From Acanthochromis polyacanthus (lineage: Eukaryota > Chordata > Actinopteri > Pomacentridae), in assembly GCF_021347895.1 (NCBI RefSeq), contig NC_067136.1, forward strand, positions 6,447,066 through 6,511,065: a stretch of DNA of 64,000 nucleotides, read 5' to 3'. The position numbers and the translations under genes were made by a program. Below, piece after piece: positions 44,925 through 56,216 of the stretch. Position 1 is the stretch's first letter; each line of letters begins with the position of its first letter. The notes under the pieces are model-generated. The model ran no database searches and had not been told where the DNA came from. It saw only the letters and a list, made by a program, of their open reading frames with translations.

Positions 44925-45933
44925 CTACCAACCTTCTAATAGTACATCAGTACTCCAGGTAGTACTGCTACCAACCTTCTAATACTACATCAGTACTCCA
45001 GGTAGTACTGCTACCAACCTTCTAATACTACATCAGTACTCCAGGTAGTACTGCTACCAACCTTCTAATACTACATCAGTACTCCAGGTAGTACTGCTAC
45101 CAACCTTCTAATACTACATCAGTACTCCAGGTAGTACTGCTACCAACCTTCTAATACTACATCAGTACTCCAGGTAGTACTACTACCAACCTTCTAATAC
45201 TACATCAGTACTCCAGGTAGTACTGCTACCAACGTTCTAATACTGCATCAGTACTCCAGGTAGTACTGCTACCAACGTTCTAATACTGCATCAGTACTCC
45301 AGGTAGTACTGCTACCAACCTTCTAATAGTACATCAGTACTGCAGGTAGTACTACTACCAACCTTCTAATACTACATCAGTACTCCAGGTAGTACTGCTA
45401 CCAACCTTCTAATAGTACATCAGTACTGCAGGTAGTACTGCTACCAACCTTCTAATAGTACATCAGTACTCCAGGTAGTACTGCTACCAACGTTCTAATA
45501 CTGCATCAGTACTCCAGGTAGTACTACTACCAACGTTCTAATACTACATCAGTACTGCAGGTAGTACTGCTACCAACCTTCTAATAGTACATCAGTACTG
45601 CAGGTAGTACTACTACCAACGTTCTAATACTGCATCAGTACTCCAGGTAGTACTGCTACCAACATTCTAATACTGCATCAGTACTCCAGGTAGTACTGCT
45701 ACCAACGTTCTAATACTGCATCAGTACTCCAGGTAGTACTACTACCAACGTTCTAATACTGCATCAGTACTCCAGGTAGTACTGCTACCAACATTCTAAT
45801 ACTGCATCAGTACTCCAGGTAGTACTACTACCAACGTTCTAATACTACATCAGTACTCCAGGTAGTACTACTATCAACCTTCTAATACTACATCAGTACT
45901 CCAGGTAGTACTACTACCAACCTTCTAATACTA
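44925..45933. repeat. 43-bp minisatellite, about 23 units
   Basis: Unit: CTACCAACCTTCTAATACTA followed by CATCAGTACTCCAGGTAGTACTG (two parts of one 43-base unit). The spacing between successive TACTCCAGG is 43 bases. Units differ at a few recurring sites (CTTC/GTTC, TACTACAT/TAGTACAT/TACTGCAT, CTCC/CTGC, GCTACC/ACTACC) that appear in blocks, suggesting higher-order copying. Confidence 0.95.
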
Positions 45934-46830
45934 CCCGAGCCACCAAACCACGAGGACGACCACGGATCGGCCCGGAAGGGGGCAGAGAGAGAACCTGGCC
46001 AGGACCCCTGGCGTCCAGCGGGGCCGGGCCCCAGGCGACCAAGACCGGCGGCCGCCAACCCCGGCAGGGGCTGGAGGCCCAGGGCGGACCCAGCACAGGA
46101 CCCCGGGCCCCAGGCAGAGGGTCAACATCGCCAGGGGAACCAGCCACCCCAGACGGCCACCCGACATGGGCCGGCGCCCCCGCTGCAGCCCAAGATCCAG
46201 GGCACTCCACCCCCTCCCCACCCCCCACCAACCCCCCCATAACATTCATAATCATTTACCCACTCACCCACCCATATTGCCCCATGAGGGCACCCCCGGA
46301 AGGCCGGGGGACACCGGGCCACAAAACCGGGCCCCCACCACCACCCACGCAATTGAAACTTGAGAGGTGAGCCATCAGAGGGTGCAGCGGATGGGGCCAC
46401 TCAGATGGCCCCCACCACCACACCCAGCACAATGAGCACACCTCCCATAGCCCTACATGTATGTGAAAGTGAGCAGAGGAAGTGAGGGGTCCGGGGATGA
46501 GGTCTGTAGGGAAGAAAACTTCCCCCCAGAGGGCGAGCCACTAAGGGCAATAGTCACCCCCGTTTCCCAGGCGCCCTCCAGCGCAGGACGAGCCAGGAGC
46601 AGCTGCCACCAAGACCGGGGCCCACAGCAACCGCAGCCAGAGACCCGCCGACCAAAGAGGCACACAGCCGGCACACACCAGATGGCGGAAAGGCAAGGGA
46701 GGACAGAGGGCAGCAGAAGAGCCCAACCCAGGGCCCACCATCCCCAGGCCCATCGCGGCCGCCCCCGAGGGCACAGGACCCCCCCCCCCACACACACACA
46801 CACACACACTCTCTTTCTTCATTTCTCTTA
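45934..46830 (-). repeat. GC-rich retrotransposon 3' UTR-like tract
   Basis: A sharp shift to very C-rich DNA on plus (G-rich on minus), with GGGCCCC runs and a short (CA)n at 46790-46809. Long minus-strand frames rich in Gly/Trp/Cys reflect composition. It is probably the 3' UTR of a minus-strand LINE (see 48102-50190), but continuity is broken by 46831-48050. Confidence 0.4.
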
Positions 46831-48050
46831 AGGCTGATAAGACCTCTCTGGATATCTGTCCAACATGGGTGTCATCCGCTGCTCTGGGATGGGCACTATA
46901 TCCCTCGGTGGAGTGGTCATAGAGTGTGTGTGACTGAGGCAGTTGTCTTGGAAGACTGACCAGGTAATCATCTAGATAACGAGGCCGACGTACATCACGG
47001 CGTGGACGGGTGTTACCAGCTGGATATGCCATCATAACTGTGGAAACCGCAGATCCGGCTCGAAGGACCATGTAAAGGAGGTGATGGTTGCTGAATACCA
47101 CTCTTGTGACCTCAGTGATGAATAAAGTAAATAATACTGTTTTTTTGGATCTGCAGACGCCACAGGTTGTCCAGTTAGAACACGAAGGTAAGGGAGTAAT
47201 TCAATCCCATACTCTCTCTCCTTTGTATAGCCACTCATTTATTTTACTCATTCCGATGATGCCAGAGGAAGATGAACTTTTACTGTTTTTATAGATGGTA
47301 TGATGTGTGTGGTTTCTAAATAAAGAATAAAACAAAGTGAATTAAATCCTCTGTCTAAATAACAAATAGTGCATCTTATTCTATAAAATATTATTATTAA
47401 ATATTAAAGACACCACAATGACACTTAACACAGAAAGGAGCCTCTCAACATTTAGGGAGCATCAACAATCTACTTACACCAAGCTGCATGTATGCCTTCC
47501 TGCAGAGTACACACATAAGGGGGACTCAAGTAATTTGTCAACAGTCCCTAACTCAGCGAGACGGAGTTCGATTTTCGGCATAAATAAAACTAAAGGAGCT
47601 TAAATATCCAACTGACATGATAAACTGAGGGATAAGACATCACCAAACATGAAAGAAATGTACAAGATAAATGAACAAGCTAAGATATACTGGACGGCTG
47701 TCTGTGTACCTGCTAATAACAACAGAGTGAACTGAAATAACAGAGTGACAGCGGCATTTATGTAACAAATACAAACTCAATAGAATGAAACCTCCACTTA
47801 CGTTCTCATGGACGCACAGAACAATAAAGAACATCAGTCCAAAGAATAAAGGGAAACGTGTAGCTGCCGTTAAACTCTGATATTCTGCACTGAGGATCCC
47901 TGTCCGACTGACCGGCACTAAATGGGGAGCTAAGGTCTGTGATTGGTCCAGAACGGGTTACCGGCACGGGGTGTTCACATGCACAGAGGGTGATTGACTG
48001 AGGGGTCTGCACTTGTGATGCCTAAAGTGGATGATCTTTTGTACACCCCC
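46831..48050 (-). other. Unassigned insert with exon-like stretch on minus
   Basis: Minus-strand text contains RPRRDVRRPRYLDDYLVSLP (46990-47050) after an AG acceptor, and SREVLSALREMKKE further on. The R-P-x-Y-L-x-D-Y pattern recalls gag/integrase tails of LTR elements and some host proteins. The surrounding frame is open for only about 100 codons. Terminal repeats were not found. Function unknown. Confidence 0.3.
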
Positions 48051-48101
48051 CGCACCAACATCCAACCGCCAAGGTGGCGAGGCCCCAATTCACCCCTTAC
48101 A

Positions 48102-50190
48102 TTAGGTGATGGAGCTGATCACAGGGGACCAGAGGGAACGAAAATCAGCCAACTGATCCCTTGAACCTGCAGACATTGTCTCGAAGCTGATGTAGTCTCA
48201 TAGGAGATTCCTAAACTGCTTATTGTTCAGATTGTTTTTGGCTTTCCAATTTATAAGGATAGTTTTCTTTGCGATGCATAAGCTGGTGAGAACCATACAT
48301 ACAGAGTTAGAGCCTATGTTGATTTCACCTAGGTCACCTAATAGGCACAATGTGGGACTTGCAGTAATGTTGCATTTAAACCATAATGACAGGTCTTCAC
48401 ATACCTCAAGCCAGAACCTTTGCACAGGTGTGCAGGACCACATGGCATGGAGGTAACTGTCAGTCATGTTATCACTGCAGTGTGAGCAAATATCCGAATG
48501 GGACAGACCCATCCTGAACATCCTTTGTCCTGTATAATGAACTCTGTGCAGAATTTTAAATTGTATAAGTTGCATATTTCAGTTCTTTGACATTTTAAAG
48601 GTATTTAAACATATTTGTGACCATGCATTTTGATTAAGGTTACTGGATAGGTCAGCTTCCCATTTTGTTGTAGGAAGAAAGATTGTATCTTCTGACTTTG
48701 ATAATTTTCTATATAGTTTTGAAAATAGCTTTGGGGGACGAAAATTTAAGAATTCTTCTACCCTAAGAGGAAGCTGCCAGTGTAATTGGTTTAGGGTGTA
48801 TTTTTTTCCTATAATCGATTTAAGTTGGTGGTATTCTAAAAATTTTGTGTTGCTAATTCCATATTGTGAAGTGAGTGTGTGAAATGACAGAAACTTACCA
48901 TCTTCTATGATATGTTCTGTTTTATCCCTTGGTTTCTCCAGTGAGTAAAATGTATCATCTTTTTATTTTGTAGAATGTCAGGGTTATTCCAGATTGGAGT
49001 AAATTTACATGGAATGACTGAAGACTTACTTAATTTTAGAAATTCCCACCAAGCCATTAAAGAGGAGCTGATATTAATGTTTTTGAAACACTGATGAGAT
49101 TTAATAGTTGTGCTGATAAATGGCAAGTCAGAAACGGCTATGTCCTCACATATTGCTTGCTCTACATCTAACCATAACTCATCTACATTACTAGGTTTTA
49201 GCCATTTGGAAATATACTGCAACTTACTAGCTAGGAAGTAGTGACTGAAGTTAGGTAAATCCAGTCCACCTCTATCTTTAGTCTGTTGTAGAGTCTTTAA
49301 ACTGATACGTGATGGTTTGTTTTTCCAAAGAAATTTGGATATATATGAGTCTAGTGATTTAAACCAACAGGAGGATGGTTTGGATGGTATCATTGAGAAT
49401 ACATAGTTAACTTTAGGTAAAACCATCATTTTAATAGTGGCTACTCTCCCCATGAGTGATATGGGTAAGTGCTTCCACCGTATAAGATCGTCCTCTATTG
49501 TTTTCAATAACTGAACATAATTTAGTTTTGTAAGTTCTGATATCCTGGGAGAGAGATTTATGCCTAAATATCTGAGGTTTCCAGACTGTATTGTGATGTC
49601 AGATATTCTTGGTATGTCACAATTAATAGGCATGGCTGTAGTCTTAGACCAGTTGATAGAATAATCAGATATCAATGAAAATGTATTAATAAGCGTAATT
49701 GTCTGGGAGATGGATGATTTGGAGTTATTTAGGAAAAGTAATACATCATCTGCATAAAGACTTATTTTATGTTCTATATTGTTGGCTTGGATTCCTCTGA
49801 TGTCTGTATTTATGGCAGCTGCAAGGGGTTCATTAAAGATGGCGAAAAGTGATAGAGAAAGTGGGCAGCCCTGCCTAGTGCCTCTCTGCAAACAGAAACT
49901 TGGAGAAGTCTGGTCACTGGTCTTAACACAAGCAGCCGGGTTACTATAAAAGATTTTTATCCAGTCTATAAAAGATGGCCCAAAACCAAATCTGTTTAAT
50001 GCTGCAAACAGAAATGTCCAATTTACTCGATCAAATGCTTTTTCTGCGTCTAACGAGATGATTGTGGATTCTAAATGATGTATTGTGGAATAATCTATTA
50101 TGTTAATTAATCTGTGCATATTAGTAGAGGAATGTCTCCCTTTAATAAAACCTGTTTGATCTGGATGCTTGATGTTTAAATTTGGTCTGG
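48102..50190 (-). mobile_element. L1-type LINE, minus strand, 5'-truncated
   Basis: Covers RT through the C-terminus of ORF2. The true ORF2 end (RSLWSPVISSIT-stop) is at 48102. The 5' break is near 50165-50190, where L1-like text (HPDQTGFIKGRHSSTNMHRL) is joined upstream to an unrelated open stretch. Confidence 0.8.
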
Positions 50191-50296
50191 GTGGTCCCAA
50201 TTCTTTAACAGCCAATTTATCCGCGTTGCTCAGACGACTGAACAGTAATTCCTGCAGATGATCGAGTTGCAGTTTCCAGCCATCATTATTCAACAC
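48102..50296 (-). pseudogene. L1 ORF2 (RT and C-terminal domain), stop-interrupted
   Basis: One long open frame (50296-48905, 463 codons) carries [30 protein letters not shown] (motif A intact), RGTRQGCPLSLSLF, SLYADDVLLFL and MGRVATIKMMVLPKVNY. Then come breaks near 48900, a second open stretch 48575-48198 with the C-terminal CSHC ... H-x-x-W-x-C zinc-knuckle-like region, a TGA in FRNLL-stop-DYISFETMS, and the authentic end at 48102. The first ~40 codons of the long frame are not L1-like. RT motifs survive but the protein is not continuous. Confidence 0.85.
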
Positions 50297-50456
50297 AAAC
50301 TGGCGGTCTCCGAGTCTGTGCTGGTTGTCGCAGCGATATTCAGGCTACTGATTACACTACTATTAAGACTTTGACCGGCAAAATAAATTATTTTATCTCT
50401 TTTTTTCCCATTTGGCTTAAGGAGGGTGGTGCACTATCGCCCTCTATGGGCCCCCC
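50191..50456. other. Junction between L1 and Gypsy pieces
   Basis: About 265 bases that I cannot place in either element. Ends where Gypsy gag text (FERMATTLNWP) becomes readable. Confidence 0.35.
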
Positions 50457-51019
50457 CGTTTGAAAGAATGGCGACCACACTTAATTGGCCACGAAATGTT
50501 TGGTCTTTGTTGCTGCAGTGCACGCTTGTCGGCAAGGCTCAAGACACTTTTGCGGCACTGTCAGTAGGAGATGGTCTTGATTTTGATAAGGTTAAAAGTG
50601 CTATTTTGAGAGCGTATGAATTGGTGCCCGAGGCCTATCGACAAAAACTTCGTAGGTTGAGGAAGCAGTATAATCAAACTTATGTTGAATTTGTTCGTGA
50701 CAAAGAAATCCTTTTTGACAGGTGGTGTGCTTCTCAGAAGGTCAGTGATTTTGCTCATCTCAAACAGCTGGTATTACTGGAAAAGTTCAAAAATAGTTTG
50801 CCCGAGAAAGTGACGACTTATTTGAATGCACAGAAGGAGATGGACGTGTCGAAAGCAGCGGTGCTTGTGGATGAATACATGCTGACGCACAAAGCAACTT
50901 TTGAGCGTCCATATGGCTTTAATAAATCGGACAAGTTTCATTGTCATGGGAAGGAGGTTGAAAAAAATGCTTCTTCCTCTGTAGAGCCAGCTGAAAATTT
51001 TCCATCTAGTGGTGTTTAG
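50457..51019 (+). pseudogene. Gypsy gag (SCAN-like capsid part)
   Basis: Reads FERMATTLNWPRNVWSLLLQ, GKAQDTFAALSVGDGLDFDK, AILRAYELVPEAYRQKLRRL and FVRDKEILFDRWCASQKV, the capsid type shared by fish Gypsy elements and the SCAN domain. It ends with a stop at 51017-51019 (PSSGV-stop), after which nucleocapsid continues in the same region. The 5' part of gag is absent. Confidence 0.8.
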
Positions 51020-51040
51020 AGTAAACCAGGGCCCACTGAG

Positions 51041-51520
51041 TCAAAGGAAAATGTGATGTGCTTTTATTGTAAAAAGAGGGGTCACATTGCGGCAGCGTGT
51101 CCAGTTTTAAAGAAAAAGAACACAAAATCTGTTGTGTTGATTAAAACGAAAAATCATAAAAGTCGGTCTGGGTCTGACAGAGCCTGTAGTTACGCAGATT
51201 TCAAGCCTTTCGTTATGGATGGATTTGTGGCTGTGTCTAGTGGCTCTGAGAAAATCCCAGTTAAAACATTGCGCGATACTGCTGCGTCTCAGTCGTTTAT
51301 TTTGGAGGGGATTTTGCCGTTAAATGCTGACACTGCTGTTGGTTCTGAGGTTCCGGTCCGCGGATTTAACATGTAGTGGATAGGCGTTCCCTTGCACCGA
51401 ATATTTATTCAGTCAGATCTGTGGTCTGGGGACGCTATTGTGGGAGTGCGTCCAGGTTTTCCCATAAATGGTGTTTCTGTCATAATGGGAAATGATTTAG
51501 CCGGAGGCCGAATTTTGGCT
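51041..51520 (+). pseudogene. Gypsy nucleocapsid and protease
   Basis: A zinc knuckle C-F-Y-C-K-K-R-G-H-I-A-A-A-C (51059-51100) of the CX2CX4HX4C form is followed by a retropepsin-like core LRDTAASQSFILEG (51272-51313), where DTG of active relatives reads DTA. A stop at 51374-51376 (RGFNM-stop) is followed by readable VIMGNDLAGGRI. The frame runs into a T-tract at 51520-51545. Confidence 0.75.
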
Positions 51521-51597
51521 GCTCTTTTTTTTTTTTTTTTTTTTGTCTGCATATCCGCTCGCAAATGACACCAACCAACCATGGTGTCATTGCTTAA

Positions 51598-52507
51598 AGC
51601 TGCTGTCCGGAGTTTCCGTTTGTTTTCAATTTATGTATCATTTTTTAACAAAGCTTAAATATGTTAGTCTAGTTCGATACTATAATATAATGTTAGTATA
51701 ACGCGATATGAAAATTTATTCCTGAGCTCCGCCTTCCTCTCATAGACCCCCATGTTATTCCAAAAAGCGCCGGTCGCTGCCGACCAATCAAGTTCGAGCT
51801 TCAGCTTTGTCATGCTGTCAATCAACGGTTACGCGCACAGCAAGCAAGCCCATGCAGAGGTGGGCGAGCTATGCACTACGCAACCGCGCGCACATTTGTT
51901 TTGCTTGTGGAGGAGAGAGCATCAGGGATCAGCAACTTCCAGAAAAGTTACCAATCCCACGGCTTGTCAGGCCAAGAGACTGCAGGACGTTTTTTGGCTC
52001 GGGGTGCTCGCGTCGCTCCCCGACCACGGCCTCCATAGCCCGGCTGACGGCTTCGTTTAGATGCCCGACCTCTGGAGGAAGATGTTGGGGCGTCTGGGAC
52101 ATACTCTTCATCAGAGGAGTCATGCAATTCTGAACTCTAGATAGAAATAAATAAACAATGTAACACATATACACGCGTAAATGCACTAAGTTTGATAAAC
52201 AACATCATCCAGAGGGATACACGAGTGTAATCACATATTGAAACTTTACTCGTTCGTCCTAGCAGATTCATGTTATTTTGGTATTAGGACAAGTTAGACT
52301 CAATACAGCATTCTAACGTAATTCCTTTATTATTTACTAAATGTACTAAATGCAGAAGAGGGGAAAACAGCAAAACAGGCGAGATGCTGCAGCACTCCGG
52401 GCACTTCTCTCATGTACTGCGCACGTGCACAAATAAAGGGGTGAAATCAGAGGGAGGGACCAACAGTGTTTTGGGAGACGCTGCGATTCAAACTCAGGAC
52501 AGCAGCT
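51598..52507. mobile_element. Non-autonomous TTAA-site element, 910 bp
   Basis: TTAA flanks both ends (51594-51597 and 52508-52511). The termini are inverted: AGCTGCTGTCCGGAGTTT and AAACTCAGGACAGCAGCT. TTAA targets point to the piggyBac or Kolobok superfamilies; the AG start favours Kolobok. No transposase frame was recognised. Confidence 0.75.
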
Positions 52508-52619
52508 TTAAGCTTCATGCAATTTTTTCTCTTCTTTGTGACTGTGACCATCACCTGTCCTCATGGCAAATTAACCTATCATGTTTATTTCAAGCTGTTT
52601 TCTGCATTACACTGTGTTC

Positions 52620-54183
52620 CAAATTATTATGCAAATTGGATGTAAGAGGCAAAAAAAATTCCTATTTGTTTTTTGAATTAAACTCATGGGTGGCATTGTG
52701 TCTCAAGGCTCTGTAGATCATTGACATCAATCTCAGACACCTGTGATAAATAGTCGCCCAGGTGAGCCCAATTAAAGGAAAACTGCTTAAAAGTGATGTT
52801 CCACATTATTAAGCAGGCCACAGGTTTCAAGCGATATGGGGAAGAAAAACGATCTCTCTGCTGCTGAAAAGCGTAAGATAGTACACTACCTTGCTCAGGG
52901 TATGAAAACATTGGATATTTCCAAAAAACTTATGCGTGATCATCGAACTGTAAAGAAATTTGTTGCTAATTCAGAGCACAGGCGAGTTCGTGCAGATAAA
53001 GGCAAAATAAGAAAAGTTTCTGCCAGACAACTTCATCAGATCAAGAGAGAAGCTGCTAAAAGGCCATTGCAAAGCAGAAAAGAGGTATTTGAAGCCGCTG
53101 GTGCCTCTGGAGTCCCACGAACCTCGAGGTGTAGGATCCTCAAGAAGTTTGCAAGTGTGCTTAAAGCTAATGTTCGGCCACCCCTAAACAATGCTCACAA
53201 GCAGAAACGGTTGCAGTGGGCTCAGGAATACATGAAGACTAATTTTCAAACAGTTTTGTTCACCGATGAGTGCCGTGCAACCCTTGATGGCCCCGATGGC
53301 TGGAGCAGCGGATGGTTGGTGAATGGCCACAATGTCCCAACAAGGCTGAGACGGCAGCAAGGGGGTGGGGGTGTCACGTTTCGGGCTGGAATCATGGGGA
53401 GAGAGCTGGTAGGTCCCTTTAGGGTCCCTGAGGGTGTGAAAATGACCTCTGCAAAGTATGTAGAGTTTCTGACTGACCACTTTCTTCCATGGTACAAAAA
53501 GAAGAACCGTACCTTCCGACTAAAAATCATCTTCATGCATGACAATGCCCCATCTCATGCTGCAAAGAACACCACTGAGTCACTGGCTGCTATGGGCATA
53601 AGAGGAGAGAAACTGATGGTGTGGCCACCATCTTCTCCTGACCTCAACCCTATTGAGAACCTCTGGAGAATCATCAAGCAAAAGATCTATGAGGGTGGGA
53701 GGCAGTTCATATCCAAGCAGCAGCTCTGGGACGCTATTCTAACATCCTGCAAAGAAATTAAAGCTGAAACTGTCCAAGAACTCACACGTTCAATGGATGC
53801 AAGGCTTATTAAAGTGACATCAAGCAAGGGGTCCTATATTAACATGTAACTCCACCTGTTCATTCAAAAGTTATTTCAATCAAAAATATTTTATTTTATA
53901 TGGTCTTATAATGCTACAAATTCAACATGTGACCATTTTGAGTTCTTTACAGCCTATGAAATGTCTTGAAACGCTGTTGTGCTTAATAATTTGGAACAGT
54001 GGACTTTGAGTTATTTATTGTATTATTTATTGTTAAAATACTGTTATTACGAGATTTGTTCAATGAAATTTGATTGAAACTCTAACGGCTGATGACTTGA
54101 AAATTATACTGACTGACATTTGCATCAATTATTCATGAAAATTTGAGTAAAATGTACTTTGCATAATAATTTGGAACACAGTG
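52620..54183 (+). mobile_element. Complete Tc1/mariner element (DD37E type)
   Basis: 1.56 kb between TA dinucleotides (52618-52619 and 54184-54185). Perfectly inverted tips CACTGTGTTCCAAATTATTA and their inverse. A single intact transposase frame lies inside. Tips and gene together are what an autonomous copy needs. It sits between Gypsy protease and RT. Confidence 0.9.
52836..53849 (+). CDS. Mariner-like transposase, intact, DD37E
   Basis: 337 residues, uninterrupted. It cuts and pastes its element at TA sites. Order: N-terminal helix-turn-helix pair (AEKRKIVHYLAQGMKTLDIS; later a second HTH through SRCRILKKFA), a basic linker, then the catalytic domain with VLFTDECRATLDG (first Asp near residue 145), IIFMHDNAPSHAA (second Asp) and [12 protein letters not shown] (Glu). 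I count 37 residues between the second Asp and the Glu, so DD37E rather than the DD34E of Tc1. The start ATG at 52836 is the first in frame, about 215 bases inside the left tip. No disabling change was found by eye; the DD37E/TRT group is the likely relative. Confidence 0.9.
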   Translation: MGKKNDLSAAEKRKIVHYLAQGMKTLDISKKLMRDHRTVKKFVANSEHRRVRADKGKIRKVSARQLHQIKREAAKRPLQSRKEVFEAAGASGVPRTSRCRILKKFASVLKANVRPPLNNAHKQKRLQWAQEYMKTNFQTVLFTDECRATLDGPDGWSSGWLVNGHNVPTRLRRQQGGGGVTFRAGIMGRELVGPFRVPEGVKMTSAKYVEFLTDHFLPWYKKKNRTFRLKIIFMHDNAPSHAAKNTTESLAAMGIRGEKLMVWPPSSPDLNPIENLWRIIKQKIYEGGRQFISKQQLWDAILTSCKEIKAETVQELTRSMDARLIKVTSSKGSYINM

Positions 54184-54185
54184 TA

Positions 54186-54540
54186 TGCCACTGAGGGCTG
54201 TGCACACCCAAGTGAAACATAAAACAAACACAGGACAGACAGAAAGGTGAGGCACAGACAGTGTTCTAAGAGAAAAGGTGCATTTTATTTGTTTGTGCTC
54301 TTTAATTCACACCTTAAAACCAGTTACAAATCTAAGACCCTTCACAAACACCAGATATGACAGAATCCCAACTGGATCAATCATGAAGATGTCAGGAGAC
54401 CACAAGAAGGATAGATAAAGCAGAGTGAGATGCACAGACACTAACCCCCCCGACACAGCCAGAGCCCCAAGGCCCGCCCAGCAGAACGGGCCATAGCAGA
54501 CCCCCACGGCGCCCCACCGGCCCACAGCCCCACTTCCCCC
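54186..54540. other. Unassigned DNA between mariner and Gypsy RT
   Basis: Ends in a C-rich stretch (CCCCCCGACACAGCC ... CCCACTTCCCCCACGACC) similar in style to 45934-46800, so probably another LINE 3' UTR scrap. No gene. Confidence 0.35.
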
Positions 54541-54546
54541 ACGACC

Positions 54547-54966
54547 ATGGCTTTTGGGATGTGTAATGCCCTAGTAACTTTTCAGCGGCTGATGAATGTG
54601 GTTTTGTCTGGTTTACCGTTTTGTGAGGCTTACCTGGACGATTTGGTTGTTTGTTCTGCTACATGGACTGAGCACGCTGAGCATTTGAGTGCGGTTTTTG
54701 TATGTCTGAGTGAGGCCACTCTAACTGTGAACTTTTCCAAATGCGAGTTTGGTCAAGCGACTGTGACCTATCTGGGGAAAAGTGTAGGAGGAGGTCAGGT
54801 ACGCCTCATGCAGGCTAAGGTGTAGGCCATTTTGTCGGTCCCAGTTCCTGCTAACCGCACTGAGCTGCGTCGCTATCTTGCCATGGTGGGCTACTATAGA
54901 GGGTTTTGTAAAACCTTCTCTGCAGTTGCTTCCCCTTTGACAGACCTGCTTAGTCCTAAAGCACGA
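54547..54966 (+). pseudogene. Gypsy reverse transcriptase fragment
   Basis: Reads MAFGMCNALVTFQRLMNVVL, LPFCEAYLDDLVV with the catalytic DD, FSKCEFGQATVTYLG, a stop at 54823-54825, then NRTELRRYLAMVGYYRGFC, ASPLTDLLSPKA, which is cut at 54966. The N-terminal half of RT with the first Asp is absent. Confidence 0.85.
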
Positions 54967-55620
54967 GGAGGCGGCATGCGGTTGCTATGGTCCCCGTTTG
55001 TGGAACAGCCTGCCGGAGAGCCTCAGGGCTGCAGAGACTGTTGATGTTTTTAAAAAGAGGCTCAATACTCATCTTTTTAACCAGACTTTCAACTTGTTCT
55101 GATAATTCTTAACCCTTCTTCTTATGCTTTTTATTATTATGATTATGATTATTTATTATTACTCGATTTTTGAACTTTTAGGGTTTCAAGGTTTTACATA
55201 TTCTAACCTTTATTTTAGCCTATTTTAATATTTTTTGATTTCATTTTATTTATTTCAGTTCTAGTGTTTTAATTCTCCAGTGTTTTCCCAGCGGGGGGGT
55301 TCCCACACGGGGAGCTGTTTCTGTCCACGGGGGTGTTAACCCTTCTTCCCCCTCCCCTATTGCCCCCAACCCCCACCCCTACCTCATCCCCTTCCCCCAT
55401 AACCCCCACTGGTCTGCGACCCTCTCGGTGTGACTGCCCCTCTTCAAGGTAGTGTCTTCCTTCTAGCCTCGGTGCCTCGCCATGTCCTGATGATGTCATG
55501 TTGTATGGGTGTGTGAGGTTTTTTTTGTGTTTATTTATTGTCTTCTTTGTTTTTAATTCTTGTGAAGCACTTTGTGTTGTTCTGCATGAAAAGTATTATA
55601 CAAATAAATAAAGTTTGAAA
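54967..55620 (+). mobile_element. L2-type LINE 3' tail inserted in Gypsy RT
   Basis: Starts in the C-terminal coding end, readable as WNSLPESLRAAETVDVFKKR and LFNQTFNLF-stop, then a 3' UTR ending TACAAATAAATAAAGTTTG. Gypsy text resumes after it with TTGATTTTCG. TAAAG on both sides (about 54956-54960 and 55623-55627) may be the TSD. L2 copy here is only about 650 bases. Confidence 0.7.
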
Positions 55621-55624
55621 GTTA

Positions 55625-55980
55625 AAGTTGATTTTCGTTGGTCCGGCCTGTGTCAGTCTGCCTTTGAGCAAACTAAAACACTGTTGGTTAATGCTCCCGT
55701 TCTGGCTGCGCCTTGGTTGACGTGCCGTTTAAGTTGGCTGTTGATGCGTGTGACGTTGGGGAAGGAGCTGTCCTGATGCAAGATAGTGCTGATGGGGTGG
55801 AGCATCCAGTTTCTTACTTTTCAAAGAAGTTAAATAGACATCAGAAGTGGTACTCAACCATTGAGAATGAAGCACTAGCCTTGGTCCTCACCCTGGAGCA
55901 CTTTGAAGTTTATGTAGGTGGTTCCAGTGTGCCCACGTTGGTTTATACGGAGCATAATCCTATTCAGTGTCTCTGGGAGG
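55625..55980 (+). pseudogene. Gypsy RNase H domain fragment
   Basis: SGLCQSAFEQTKTLLVNAPV is followed, after a frame change near 55715, by PFKLAVDACDVGEGAVLMQD (catalytic Asp), VSYFSKKLNRHQKWYSTIEN and EALALVLTLEHF. The last motif reads VYTEHNPIQ where relatives have YTDHN, so an active-site Asp is changed to Glu. It runs into the LTR-like sequence at 55984. Confidence 0.8.
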
Positions 55981-56216
55981 GAGTGTTATGTGCTTGGGGC
56001 ACATAATTTTGTTGCACTTTATTTTTTGTCTAGTTTTTCCTTTAGTATTTTTCTTTAAGTATCTTTTTCTTCTGTTTGGAATATTTTTTCCTGATATTCT
56101 TGTGTTAAGTAATTAAGTATTTTTTAAATTTATTGATCAGCGCGGCTGCCCTTTAAGAGGCTGTTCTCAGCCCGTGCACTCTCTCTCCTCCTCACTGCAG
56201 CTGCATGGAGCTCGTC

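Noticed and set aside
44925..45933. CRISPR-like regular repeat
   Set aside because: Units are contiguous without unique spacers, and the host is a vertebrate; it is a minisatellite.
45914..46831. Many overlapping open frames rich in Gly, Trp, Pro and Cys
   Set aside because: They are the product of extreme C/G composition; six frames are open at once and no motif is seen.
51752..52133. Two overlapping ~100-codon frames in the TTAA element
   Set aside because: No piggyBac, Kolobok or other motif was recognised; likely chance frames in moderately GC-rich DNA.
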